From: Sebastes aleutianus
Lineage: Eukaryota > Chordata > Actinopteri > Perciformes > Sebastidae
Length of the DNA: 64,000 nucleotides
Direction of reading: 5' to 3'
NCBI GenBank assembly: GCA_916700875.1
Contig: CAKAKS010000060.1
Coordinates: 3,705,334-3,769,333 of the forward strand
A program made the translations under genes and the position numbers. Each line of letters opens with the position of its first letter. Position 1 is the stretch's first letter. Below are positions 12,988-26,247 of the stretch, in pieces. The notes under the pieces are model-generated. The model was not told the DNA's origin, made no database searches, and saw only the letters and a program-made list of their open reading frames with translations.

Positions 12988-13021
<34 letters not shown>
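12969..13021. repeat. Compound microsatellite (GACA)n-(GA)n
   Basis: About five GACA units are followed, after a short interruption, by about fifteen GA units within the 9.8-kb intron. Confidence 0.95.
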
Positions 13022-13023
<2 letters not shown>

Positions 13024-16000
13024 GGGGAAAGCCTACACTCTGACTCAGAGGGGAGGTAAGGGAATTCCCTGGTGAGCTGGATAGTTTTTACATCTGGTCG
13101 GATTGGAGCGTTGCCTGGAGCTCGGCAGCACCACACACGCCTGGGCTGCTGCAGCAGCAGGGAGAAGTCTGGTCCTCTCCACCTCTGCTTCAGGCTGGTC
13201 CAGCTCACGGCCAAGACTAAGAGAAGTCTGAGCTACAGTGTAATCTGTAACATTAGGACATGTCCACAACAATACCCTTAGGCTGTTTCTCTTGTCATGT
13301 GGAAACTCCTCAGCAACAGGCTGAAATATTTGGATCCTCATACCTTCATGATTCAAAGAACGCAGGCCGTACTGACTGTGATCTGTGCTGTTAAGAGTTC
13401 ATTCATGAGACTGTTTATACTCGGTTGAACCCTTCTACCGTGGGCAAGTCTAAACACCAGACAAATCGGTCGATGTATTGTACTTCTAGCGGTGTGTCTA
13501 GACTGCCCTTTGGCTTCAGGCTAGGATAACCTGCATAATCTTGGCTCATATTTTGCCAATATGGCAGTCTAAGGTCAGCCGCCCTCCACCCCTGCTTCAG
13601 GCTAGAGATTAGAGAAGTGTGAGTTACAGTATCCCGTCTAATTGGGATGGTGTACCGCACCAAAATCAATTATTATGTATGATAATTGTAGAGGAGCCCT
13701 CTAACAGAGCTGTAGGGGCTTAACCTCTCATGCTCTTTTGCCATTCCTTCATAAAGCATGCATTAACCACTGCAGGTCTGAGGCTGTACCGAAGGGAAAT
13801 GCATGGGTCAATACCCCCAAAAGAGTGAACCTTGATAAGGCATTGGAGGGGGAGGTGTCACTGCCCGCTTTAATGAGGGGGTAATATACACATTTTCAGT
13901 GTGAGAATGCAAAGTTAAACCTATAGTGTTATTGGGTGAAGCTCTGACCTAACTGAACGTTTGCTTTTCACCCTCAAAGCCTCGGGCTCATTAAAATGTC
14001 TTTTCTTTCATGATGTAAAGTTTCATCAGCAACAGGCCAGTGCTCCGTCTTGAAATGCTTCTGCTTTGGGCACGTCTATACATCAAAGGGATCGTCTGAA
14101 TCATCCCGGTATCATAACAGAAAGATGTCTAGATTGTCCTGTGGCCTCCACCCTTACTCAAGATTTGTCTGAACAAGTTATATATCCAGAGAAGTGGTTC
14201 AAATCAGAGGGAGACAATTGTTTCCATTTCCTTTTCTGGGGGTAAATGCTCTTTCCATGGAATAAGAATAGTGATATATTTTGCTGAAGCGTTGCTCTGT
14301 GCATGAAACTTTTGGTCCAATACGGCTGCAAACAGTTAGAGAGACGCTGCATGAAAACTACAACAGCATCTACCTGCAGTCCTCTTCACCATGCAGTCAG
14401 TTTAAGGATTGAGAAGTGAGGGGTCCTGCAGTGACCCTTTGCAACACACCATGGAGAGCAACCGACCTTAATGTCTTCCATGTGAACACAAATATTATAC
14501 AAATGTAAAAGTCTGGATGATCTTCCAGCCATCCCTCTCAGCCTTTAGATCATTGTCAGACTCAATGCCACACAGCTGGAGTCTTGATAAAAGGATAAAA
14601 TCCGTCTCTACTGGCCGCCGTCCTCCTCGGCCTGCACCCGCGGGTCAAGTCAGCTCACGCGTTCCCTGTTTTACACCAAGAATAACTCACTTCCTGACTA
14701 TAAACCCATCACGGATCTACTGTCAGGTCATAATTTATACAGGAGCCTCTCAATCTGAAGCAGACCCACATTTCTCCAGTTTCACCACTCCTGAGATTGG
14801 CAGAGGTCAGGTGCTTCAGAGGGGAAAGCAGCTGCACCTCGGGGATCAGTCGCGCGGGGAACCCCTTTTTCTGGCCTTTTGGCTTTGCTCCTCATTGGAC
14901 AACAAGGTAATCGCTGTGAAAATATGCGTAAAATTACTGAAGCATGTTCAGTCCAGGTAGCAGCAGCAGCAGGACGGTACTTAAACGGAAAATAAACTTG
15001 ACGTATGTAAACAGGAAAGAGAGAGAAATACTCCTGAAAATCTTCTCTGGAAAAGAGACACACTGTAGCTGCAAAATCCATCTGGGTTGTTTCACAAGAC
15101 AACCTCCGCAATTAAGCACGTGAATCATATTTTCCATTCTCAAAAAATCTTGTCTTCGGTCAATGGAAGTTGTTGTGCACTACACATAACACTTTTTAGG
15201 AGGAAAAAATCACTTATGGAAAACCAAAACCTGCAAGGTCATTATGTGGACAGAGATGCCATTAATCAGCTATCTGTGGCTTCGTGAAGCCCAAAATCGT
15301 TGGTGTCTGCAGCAGTTGTTTGCCTTTTGATGACACCAGATGGAGGACACACATCTTTATCATTATAACCAAACTTCAGTCCATGAAAATATGACAAATG
15401 AGAGGATTTGTTTGTGTGAGATTTACTACAACAGCAACACTGTTGCTGTGTTCTACCACCATTTACTCAACATAATTCGTTGTCAAGAATTAGAGAAGAC
15501 CTGACTCCAAGAAGCCTCACCCTACATGTGGTCTAATTGTCTCATGAATGAGTGTGTTGTCCTGGTTGTCTGTGCTGGTGTTAGTCTTTGTGGATATCAT
15601 TTGCACAAGTGAGTCATGCAGAGCAATGGGCAGATGGTTGGTTTACATTTGAGAATAAGTGTTTCTACACGTCCGTGAGCCTTCATTCATTTCAATGTGA
15701 CTGGATTATAGCAAGACTTCTCCAGACGCAGCTCCTATACCCCTTTCTTATCATTCAAGTTGAAAGCCAGAACAAAGGTGGAGGATACTGTGGTTGCGGT
15801 GTGTGCATGCTCCTGCATCTGTGCATGTGTGTGTGTGTGCATTACGCGTGGGCGGAGGCCGCGTGAAGGAGGAGGTGTTGTCGGGAACAGAAGCATTTTG
15901 CAGATGTTGCAGGGAAGAAGGAGTGAATGGAAAGTTCTGCGGTTATCAGTGGTGCGACGCTCTGTGACTCGCAAAGGTATGCCACATGTGGCCCCGTCCC

Positions 16001-18163
16001 AAGTCAGTCTCAGTTTCAGATTTGCTGATCATTGAAAAGTTTGGAGTGTGACAAAGTGACAGAGAGGTGTAAAAGGTGAGAGAGAATAGATCAAGAGGAC
16101 GGTAGAGAGAAAGAAGAAGAAAAGTTTGAAAAACATGTTTACTGGTGGAGGTTGGGGTTGACGTCGTAGTCTAAGGTTTCCCTCTTGGAGTGTCTCCCAG
16201 AGCGGAGGCGGGTGAGATTCCCTCTTGGTTCCCCTAGACGTAACATGAGGAACGCTCATCTCTGTTTGTCTCCCTTTCTCTGACCTTCTCCCTGTCTGCG
16301 CTCGCTCTAATTGCCCTTCCATGCTCTGAGTCTATTCACAGCATTACGTGCACCTCTCATTCTTTTGAGCATCTCAATCACCTGCCACATGCATGCACAC
16401 GGCAAGCCCTATACGACCCTGCTTCTCTCTATTCCCTCGGTCATCCACATCATCTCCGTTACAGCGAGGCACATTTCTCCATATGCAACTCTGATTTCCC
16501 TCAGTTCAAATAGAAACCCCTTATCTGATCTGTTCACCGTCTGTTTTTCTCCTTTCCTGACTTTTAATATGGCCATTTTGGAAAGAGATATCTACTGATG
16601 TTCACCCTCTGAATAATAAAGCTGACCACCAGCCCCAACTGCCACAGCTCACCAATAATAAGCCAACCGCGACTGGGATCCTTTATTCTTTCACTTGCTG
16701 CGTGATGTGAAAAACATAATGCTTTTGAAAAAAAAAATACAAAGGTTTTACATCTTCCAGAGCTGCTGGACTTCTGCTATCAGTTATTTGGAAACTGGCT
16801 CTGATCATATTATCTGATGGCTTCCTGTCCCAGAAGCAAAGCACAGCGTTTCAGCAGCATTAAAAGCACAGCTGCTGCTCACTACCCCGGCTAACATACG
16901 GTACGGTAGCAGTGCCACGGTGACCATGCTATTGCCTCACATGGTGTGCCACTGACACAAAGACTGTTCTGTGTCACTTCTATTTCTGACAGCCCTAATG
17001 AGTCATCGGTTCTGGCACTGCGGTCGGTGCTGATTGCCCTAGCAGAGCCCAGAGAGTCTGTTCGCTAAGGTGTGGCATGAAATCACAGAGAAAACCCGAA
17101 GAATGTGAGCTGAGCTTCTGCAGGCTTCCCAACAGCTGCAGTAGCTCACAGGCCTTTTATTGCATGGCAGCGGGGGGAAACCTCCTCACCACAACAAGAT
17201 GGAGATGAGAAGAAAGAGAGAACAAACAAAAGCTGCTACTTTTTTTTTGTTATTTCACAGAGCAGAGTTAAGAATAGAAATAAGGGAGGAGAGTCTATCT
17301 AATCAAGGATTTAATGAAGGGACAAAAATAGTGACACATTTAACGGAGAGGTTTGGCAAGTCCAGTTGAAGATCTGACCTAAGGCTGCAATTAATGCTTA
17401 ACTTCATGAGTTCATCACAATTTTCCAAAACCTAAAATTACACCTTTTTTTTTAGTCACCTTTTTTTTTTAGTCCAAACCTAAAGGTTTTACATTTTCAA
17501 AGATTTAAAGCCTTTACACACCATTTGCATGTCAATATATATTTTAGAACTGTTGTTTTTTCATGAGCACTTTTGACACAGAATATGAATATTTCGCAGC
17601 AAAAAAAAATAGTAATTTTTTTCCAGAAAGAGATGTTTTTTCTGAGCTTTCGCACCGCGAATGACAAAATCAAGTTTTAAAAAACGTGTTTAGTTACACC
17701 TACAGTATATTTATGAAACAACGTAGTCCGAACCAGGACGGCAAACTTTATTACTTCTTTCAACCTTGACAAAGGCAGCGCAGACCAGAACCAGTCTTTC
17801 TGTTCTTACCTTTCACAATAAAAGCCCTAGATATGGGCGAGTATTTCGCATTTTCTTGTCGTTTATTTGTGTGTAAAGGCCTTTAGAGAAGCAGCAAATG
17901 CATTTAAGAAGTTGAAACCAGCAAATGCTTTGCTTTTCTGCTTGATAAATCACTTCTCAAATTACTGACGACTTGTTTAATCAAATAATGTTTCATAACT
18001 ACACTGAACAAAATGATAAAATACCTTAACCCACCGCCAGATCACACATCTCTTCCTCTTCACCGATACAAGTATCATCTGCAGATTGTAGCCGCCCTCC
18101 ATTAAAGGTCTATCTTGTTTGTATAATGATACTAAATATTGTGTTTTATTTTTTTGCCAATAG

Positions 18164-18219
18164 ATGGGCATCATCTGTGGGAGACGGAAGCCAAAGTTGA
18201 CAAGGACTCCGTCAAAAAT
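18164..18219 (+). CDS. nfatc1: nfatc1 coding exon: short RHR-C exon
   Basis: This 56-bp exon completes an aspartate codon (G|AT) and reads GHHLWETEAKVDKDSVKN. It matches the NFATc1 segment GHHVWEMEAKTDRD with a few substitutions. It is too small to stand out on its own and was placed by phase and family match. The acceptor is CAATAG at 18,158-18,163 and the donor is AAT|GTAAGT at 18,220. It leaves in phase 0, matching the next exon. Confidence 0.94.
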
Positions 18220-20188
18220 GTAAGTGCGCCTCACCGACGTGACTCATTGGAAATGCTCCCGCCGTCTTCAGTCCCACCCTCCCTTGACACTTTCTCCTTT
18301 CCTCTCCGTCTCCTCCTCATCTGTCCCCTGTAATGATGTAACCTTTGCTAAGGCATTACAAGTTGCAACATAGACAATGATGATTAGCCCATGCAATCCT
18401 GAATGGAATTTTCACAAAATCTCTGTACCCTAGCTGAGTAAACACGGGCTGTCATATTGTTTTTCCTCTGACGCACACAAAAACAGACACACACACACAC
18501 ACACACACACACATGTGGATCCTCCCAGCATAGCCAGACGTTTAGTTCACAGCAAAGTGTTGTGTGCTGTGGTGAATTGGACTTAAAACACCTCGTCTGT
18601 GCCTGGATCCTGCAGCCAAGAGTGGATTACACCCACCGCTTTTACCTGCTGCTTTTCATGAGGGTCGTAATGAGAAAATAAACCAGCGCACTCATTTTTT
18701 ACTGACGCTCTGCCACACATTTTGATTGTGTTAATATAAAACGGAGAGTGAAAGGGAATCATCAAGAGAGGGAACGAAGCAAATGTTGTTCTACGTGTCA
18801 CAGAGAGAGCTGGTTGTGCTCTGGAGTTAATTAAGACTTCACTGAGGTTCGTTAGGTCTGCTCTCAGTACAGGATCTGCGAAAACCTGTTTGCCTGTGCG
18901 TGATGACAGTATGTTTTGCATTGCTGACGCCTTTCATCAGCGGCGTCTCATCCTCCCCCCCCATTTCCCCCTCCTTTTTTTGTGTAAACTAACCGAGGCA
19001 ATTTACACTCGCACGGGGTCTAAAATAAACCACACACATCTAAATGCTGCAACTTGAGGTTGTTTTTCCTCCTTGTTGTTGCTGCTATTTCACTCAGGTA
19101 AATGACTCGTTTGCATCAGGAGGGTAAATACGGACTCTGATGTCTAATTGGCCTGTAGGGCTGGCTGATGTGCCGTGGCTGGAGTCCCAGATGCTGGAAA
19201 ATTAGCGGGCGTGCAAGGCTCGGCCGGGGGGCGGCGGTGTGAGGAGGCGAGGTCGATGAAAGACAAATACTACTGTGTTTATTTGTAGATCTAACAAACA
19301 AGTGGGGAGAGACAGCGAGAGAGCCCTGGCCTTCCTCTCATGTCAGTTGCCACCAGACTACCGTAAAGTGCTCCAGACTGCCTGCCCGACAGTGTTTTTA
19401 TTGCCATCCAGAGCGTGCTAACTTTCATTGCTTAGGATGGAGAGGGGAAAGCCATGTGCACACACACATTTAACACACTCAATCAGCCACCTGCGTATTT
19501 TCTTTGTCGTCATCTGGAGGGCAGACCGGGGCGGAGGACGGAGGCCCCTCACCTCCAAAACCCCCCACGCCCCCATATGGCTGCCTCCGTCCACAGTGAT
19601 GACCAACAAAAACCTGCTTCCTGTCATTCTGGCCCGTTCAGACCCCCACGAGAGTGACAGCCATCCCAGGAATCGGACTAATTCCCTCCGTGTTCCCCTG
19701 TCAGAAAGAAAGCGGTCGAAAGTTCACATCCGTCCAGACTTGCCGAGTTGTGGCCCGGGGGAAAGGTAGGGGGACAGGCGAGCCTCTCCACAGGGAGGCA
19801 TGGCTGTGCAAACAAATAAACCGGCTACCTCTCTCTCTCTCTCCTCTCGTGCTGTACAAAGCTAAAGCCCTGGGGTTTTCCTCAGAGACAAACACGGGCA
19901 CTGGACCAACCTCATGGGCTCTACTGCTGTGTCTACACAGTCCAGACGAGCTCATTTAGACCTGCTCCCAGTCCAGCCTCTTGGAAACACAACCCCTAAA
20001 TGAAGGCCAGCTGTAAAATAAACATAGCTGTTGATTAATATGCTGCAGGAAGTCGTACTACAAACGTACATTTGGAGAGTGCCATGAAATCAGATGAGAA
20101 AATACAACTAATGCACTATTATCTGTTGATGCTATCTGCAGCTGTTTTATCTCATAGAATATCTCATTGTATGTTATTTGTGTTATAG
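18220..20188 (+). other. nfatc1: nfatc1 intron, 2.0 kb
   Basis: The intron holds a CA microsatellite at about 18,487-18,512. A GC-rich, unique-looking stretch at about 19,140-19,960 contains overlapping open frames on both strands but no recognisable protein. No exon is called. Confidence 0.85.
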
Positions 20189-20321
20189 AGCACTGTTGTT
20201 GTGGAGATCCCGCCGTACAGGAACCAGAGAATATCCAGCCCGGTGCAGGTTAACTTCTACGTCTGCAACGGCAAGAGGAAGAGGAGCCAGTACCAGCGCT
20301 TCACCTACCTGCCTCCTAACG
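20189..20321 (+). CDS. nfatc1: nfatc1 coding exon: end of RHR-C with KRKR nuclear-localisation motif
   Basis: The exon reads STVVVEIPPYRNQRISSPVQ, then VNFYVCNGKRKRSQYQRF and TYLPPN, closing the Rel homology region. GKRKRSQ is the basic nuclear-localisation motif that NFAT proteins carry at the end of this domain. The acceptor is GTTATAG at 20,182-20,188. The donor GTAATC starts at 20,322 and leaves one base (G) to complete the valine of VPIIKTEP in the next exon. Read-through of this donor stays open to a TGA at 20,666-20,668. In mammals the short NFATc1 isoform diverges at exactly this junction (YLPAN-GN...), so this exon may have two fates in the fish as well. Confidence 0.96.
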
Positions 20322-23194
20322 GTAATCATCATAAATATTTCCCACCTTTTTTTTTTTTTTTAAACACCTGCGACACTGACAGACATGTATGCATTTCACA
20401 AGCTGCACACACTCTGCATTCATCACGTAGCGTATTTCTCCAGGTCTTGACATCCATCGGCTGTAGTTTACCGCAGCCCATCAACATGCCATGTGAAATT
20501 TCGCGTGCCAGTATTCTGTCGGCGTTTTTGACGTTCCGCCTGGCACCGCATGGCCCGTGGCCCGTGAGTGAGAGCAGAAGATGTGAGGTGTGTTTATTCT
20601 GTAGTGAGACGGCGTTCCCCAGCGATGAGGTGTACCTGCTGAGTGACAGAGCCTCCGAGCGCTGTTGATGAAGAGAAGTCAATCCCCCGGCGACCTGGCT
20701 TTCACACCCAACCTCACACACAATGCCCCTCTGGTTCACCAACGCACAAAAACACACACGCACACACACACACACGTGCATCTACCAGGCGGTGCGTTGC
20801 CCTGTCATTCATGTAGCAACCTGAAAACCCAGGAATACCTCTCTCTCTCTGTGTTTATCATGTGTCCATGGCCTCAGTGTTTATAGATGGCTTTCACATT
20901 GGAATTTGAAGAATGTATCGCTGAGAGTTTAGAGAAGAGTTCAGCCTCAAGAATTACATTGCGAGCTATTGACTTTTTCACAATGGGTGCAGGTGAAATA
21001 CCAGCTTTGGTATCACTTTCAACCATCCAACCACTGGAATACTGTTATTTTATCTTTTATGTATTCAGAGAAAGTTGACCAAGCATGCTTGCTCTTCTTT
21101 TCAGCGAAACAATGCCTCCCAGTTATGGAGCCAAAACCCTTTTTTTGTTTGCTGTGGAGCAGCTTCACTGAAGCAGTCAGGAGTTCAAGTGCCTTAACTT
21201 TTCTGGCACCTGATCAATAGTTGCTGAAGGCGGGTTTTCCCACATCATCCCAGCTGGTTTAAGGATTCCAACCAGCAACCTTCTATTTGCAATACCTGCG
21301 TCCCTCTTTCCTGATAACCAGCGAAAATCCATAAGGTCAAAACAATGGTATTCATTGATCAGTGTCTAATGGGTCTAACGCTGCTGGGAGGAGCGTGCAT
21401 TGCGTTTTAAGTTAATAAGATGTGACATTTAGATTATCAGCAGATGTATTTACGGCCACAGGAGATAAGTGATTGGGATTTTGGACGAGGCTCTGAAAGA
21501 AAGTAGAGCAAGGCCCTATTTGGAGATGCCTGATCATATGATGAACGAGTTCATCGTGGGTAACTGGACCAGTGAGGGGCTGACAAACCGTGTCCATATA
21601 TAGCAGATCCATTTCATATACCGTTGCTTCCACGGAGGGAGAGAGAGAAGGGGAGACGTAGAGGCTTATCAGCCTCCACTATGCATCTCTAAGTCATTTC
21701 CCTGAGCATAAACACAGCTCTAATTAAAAGATGACTTGTTGTGTTCTCTCTTTTGTTGCCAAGTAAACCGCAAAATACAGCGTGGACCACACAAGCGGGC
21801 CTAATGTCTTCGCAAAAGGAGCATAATTAACTCACAAGTGTTACAGCCAAAGAGACAAGCTATTGAGTTCTATTTTGAGATTTACCACGCTTTTTGAAGA
21901 CGCACATTAAAATATACAACATTTCTAAAAAAACAAACAATCTGTATTTAAATCAAAGAGGTAATCTAGAGTGTAATATTACAACTGTGTTGGATAACAG
22001 CTGAGGCAGAACTGCTCTGGGTGCAGAAGTAATTGTATTTCAGTGAGGAAACGTCTGTGGGCGACACCAAAAAAACACATTTCTCTTTTGAAGTAGCATC
22101 ACAGCCAGCAGAGTTGCAACCTGCAGCACCGTTGACACTTTGTCAATGAGATTTAAAGGCTAATGTATCATTACAGAGTTTGTAGTTGTAATTATGAATG
22201 CATGTGAAGTGAAATGCATTTTCTTATTCATGACGACTAATCCGTGCTCACTGATTGAAAAGCATTCACAAAGAATACTGTATAAAGGTTGTAATCAGTG
22301 TAAACAGACCCCCTCTCTGGCAATGATGACTGTATTACATTCATGGTTTCAATTCAGCAACAAAGAATGAGGAAATCCTAGTGAAGCTGTTTGCTTTTGA
22401 GGGTTTCAGTGTGCGTGTGTGTGTGCGCGTGTGTGTGTCAACACTGAGAGAAACAACCGACACTGTGGCCAGGTACTCGGGGTGGGCTGCGGAGGAGGAC
22501 ACACACACACACACAACGTTGTCAACACATGTATGAAAAGGCTCTTCCGGCCCGCTGTCCCACTTCAAGCACAGTTGCGGTCGCTGACGTTGTTTAGAGA
22601 GCACATTTCTTTCACACTCTGCTGTCTGCTCATCTATAAAAAGGCAAACACGACCCTTTAAATAGCTCGACTTGTTTGAAACAGCGGAAGGATGAAGCAA
22701 ACACTCTGGGACACAGATGCTAGTGAAAAACCACCTTTATTTTCCATTCAGGTCATGTGACCATCCTGTTATTCTTCAATGCAAATGTGGTCGGCACCTA
22801 ACTAGCACCGATGCCTTATAGTTTCACTATGCTGCATGTTCCCACTCAGCTCAGATGAGAATATTATTTCAATAGAGACGGTATTGTTTCAGACGTGTAA
22901 ACAGATTATTATCTTCCCCTCGGCCTCGCCCTGTGAAATTATAACATATTATCAGATGCAGTCTGTGGTGGAGTCACAGCCGCTCTCACTCTCACTAGCT
23001 GACAGACAAAGATAAGCCTCTGTGATATGAGTAGAGGGGGGCTGTAGACCTGTTGAAACATTGCCGTTGTGATGTTAAAACAGGATTTGAGCCGCTCAGA
23101 AATCCTCTTTGAAATGTATCGTTAGCACTGTACAGTATGTCAGAGAGCACATAGGTCAAGTGTCTTCATGAGCAATTTATTAAAGTTAAATACT

Positions 23195-23827
23195 TGGGTT
23201 GTCAGAGTTAACGCCACTAGTTTCTTTAACGCATTAACGCAGCCGATCTTTCGGTTGCAGCGAGCTCAGTTTTAAAGCTAGAGTGAAGATATTGGACATC
23301 ATATGAAACTAGAAAAGCTAAGGCTTGTCGGGAAGGAGGCTAAATTTTGGTGAGGAAAAACTGACATGGCCATTTTCAAAGGGGTCCCTTGACCTCTGAC
23401 CTCCAGATATGTGAATGAAAATGGATTCTATGGGTACCCACGAGTCTCCCCTTTACAGACATGCCCACTTTATGATAATCACATGCAGTTTTGGGGCAAG
23501 TCATAGTCAAGTCAGCACACTGACACACTGACAGCTGTTGTTGCCTGTTGGGCTGCAGTTTACCATGTTATGATTTGAGCATATTTTTTTACGCTAAATG
23601 CAGTACCTGTGAGGGTTTCTGTGTGATTGTTTTGTGTTGTTAGTTGATTTACAATAATAAATATATACATACATTTGCATAAAGCAGCATATTTGCCCAC
23701 TCCCATGTCGATAAGAGTATTAAATACTTGACAAATCTCCCTTTAAGGTACATTTTGAACAGATAAAAATGTGCAAATAATTTGCGATTAATCCCGATTC
23801 AATATTTGAATCGATTGACAGCCCTAA
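23195..23827 (+). mobile_element. Non-autonomous DNA element, GGGCTGTCA-type ends (copy 1)
   Basis: This copy starts tgggttgtcagagttaacgc and ends ttgacagccctaa, so the ends are inverted repeats. Inside are ctttaacgcattaacgca and the stretch around cccttgacctctgacctc, shared with a second copy at 33,025-33,433. It is a familiar repeat in percomorph genomes, probably hAT-related, without coding capacity. Copy 1 has about 200 bp near its 3' end that copy 2 lacks. Confidence 0.75.
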
Positions 23828-25772
23828 TAAAAACAGTTCAGCCAATTATATCAATTTTCTGCTGATTATGAGTTCCTGAATATGAGCTAAAGCTGTTTTC
23901 AGCCGAGGGATCTTGGAGGCATTTGCTGTTGATTAATACCATCAGCAGTATTTGGGGTTTGCTTGTCTGTGATGTTGAGATGCAGCACAAGTGTCCTTGT
24001 CTGGCTCCCGGAATGAGCCCCTCTTTTTCCAAGCTCCCTTCCAATCATTCTTGTGTGAGTAGAGACGTGACGTGTCATTCTTCAAATAAGAAACAGTTCT
24101 CACCAACCACATTAAACAACGAACGGCGAAAAAAAGAAAGTCCTGGCAATGACCAAAAGCTCGGGCGAAGAACTTCTCGGAACCCCTTTATTTTTACAGG
24201 CCGTTTGGAGATTCCTCTGTAATATCGAGTTCTATTCTTAACGCAAACGGGTGCCGACTCCCTCCGCTGCGTTGGTTTGTGGTCGGAGCTGGAAAGGGGG
24301 AAAGAAAGTCAGAAACATGTTCTATGACACATACAGGAAAAATTTTATGAACCACACATTGTTCTTTTTTTTTTTGTAAATATTTGCACAGTCATGTTTT
24401 TTTCTTTTTCCCGAAAATCGGACAAAGACTGAACTGTTTCTGTCTTATGTCTAGAGCTCGTGGCTTTGTCAGACTCACCTACAGCACACTAAGGCCAACA
24501 GTATACTGGGTGACCAGATTGGCTACACAGTGGGACATGGTGCACCAGGTACCTTTGAGTTAATGAACTACCACCTGCTCCATGTTAAATGTCACTGCAG
24601 ATTCACGCCGTTAGAATAAGATGAGTTCAGCATTTCTTCAACACGACAATCCCTGATTTTTTCTCAGCAGCATGACAATGTCATATCCCAGCCAACAAGC
24701 GATGGAAATGAGAATCAGAACCTTTTGCATCCCATAATCCCCCTTGCCCGATGGCTAAAAGTAGAGAGGGTCTCCTTTGGAAGGAAATTTGCAAATCTAC
24801 ATAAGCCCTGTTTGCTTGCCCTTCCTAATCAAATACACTGTTACGCACATCTACGTCCCGATTCCCATTCCCCTTCAGAGGAAACAACCGCTCAATAAAA
24901 TACCCAGATCAGGCCTGATCAGTTTAATACAAGCAGACAGAGGGGAAACTGCCAGAGATGGAGAGAAAACCATGTGCAGAACATCAACTGTCTGTGGGCC
25001 ATAACCCACAGGTTGGGAGGAAATAGAAGCCAGCTGAAGTTGGGACTCGCCTGGTGAATCTGTTTTCTCAGCTCTCACACAAAGTGGAAAGGAGACACAC
25101 AGATGGATGGGTGGAGCTGGAGGGAGACCTCTGTTTATATCTGTAGCAGAGGAGGGAGAATCTGCAGGCAAAAAAAAAAAGAAGTTTGAAACTTAAAAGA
25201 AAGGCCATTATTCCAACGTGATTTGATTTCCTGTTTCGCCAGTCTTGCTCATAGTCAGAGGGTATAAAGGAAAATAATGTTGACAAATTACCTCACTGGA
25301 GAATGAAAAGTTGAAGCTGCGATAAAGCAAACTGCTCTTTAGAAATACACTCTAACTGGATTACAAAGTGGGACTGCAAAGATCAACAGCAGCCCATCCC
25401 TTCTGAGATACTGCTGATTCGCCTAAATTAAATTCTCATGTTGGTTTTGGTCAAAGGCAGGCAGGAAATCTCGTGACGTGGTACATCAGATTTGTTTAAT
25501 GGGCATCCAGAGTGAGCGACAGTCACCAACATCAGGCAATCTGCCTCTTTCATCCCTTTTTTTCCCTGTGATGTATATCATCATTAACCAGAAGGACTGG
25601 TAAATATGAGTGTGCTTCATACTTCCTTTGGAAAAAATCAAGTACAACCTGAAGACCATGATATTTTTAAAAATATGACTTTTTTTGTAGCTGTAAGAAA
25701 ATCTTACATACACATACAGTATATCAGTCTTCAGGATCCATCATGGATGATAATTTAATGTTTTAACTTTAT

Positions 25773-26247
25773 TTAAAGTGGACCTATTATGCTTTTGTGC
25801 TTTTTCCCTTTTATTTAATGAGTTATATAGTTTTTTGTGCATGTAAAAGTTCTGCAAAGTTACAAAGCCCAGAGTCCACTCCAAAGGGAGTTACTCTCCC
25901 TAACAGAAACACTGCTCCTGAACCGTCTGAAACGCCTTGCTTGAAGTCCCGCCTTTTCTTCCGTAACGTGGTGATGTCACCAAGTAACATATTTGCATAA
26001 TACCTGCGGATAGTTTGGCACATCCTCAAACAAAGCTAGTTAGAGCGGAGCTGGAGCAGAGTCCGAAGAGTTTGGTTTGGTTGACCAATCAAAACAGTGT
26101 TTCAGACAGGGTGAAAAGAGGTGCTGCAGCACAGCCGGTATGACAAAAATAAAGCATTTTTTTAACTTTAAAGCATGTAAACATGTTCTAGTAGAAACCC
26201 CAAATACAAGTGTGCACCTGAAAATGAGCTTAATAGGTCCTCTTTAA
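25773..26247 (+). mobile_element. TTAA-flanked MITE with ~18-bp inverted ends (piggyBac-like)
   Basis: TTAA lies at 25,773-25,776 and again at 26,244-26,247. The left end reads agtggacctattatgctt and the complement of the right end reads agaggacctattaagctc; the first 18 bases differ at few positions. TTAA target duplication plus short inverted ends is typical of piggyBac-type non-autonomous elements. It has no coding capacity. Confidence 0.78.

Larger units (their letters stand above)
8398..18163 (+). other. nfatc1: nfatc1 intron, 9.8 kb
   Basis: No recognisable exon lies here. Contents include a dispersed repeat fragment at about 9317-9620, GACA/GA microsatellites at 12,969-13,021, and a weak internal duplication near 13.2-13.6 kb. 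Long open stretches at 10.1-10.5, 14.5-15.0 and 15.7-16.3 kb are low-complexity or unconserved and overlap on both strands, so I do not call genes. The acceptor is TTGCCAATAG at 18,154-18,163. Confidence 0.85.
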
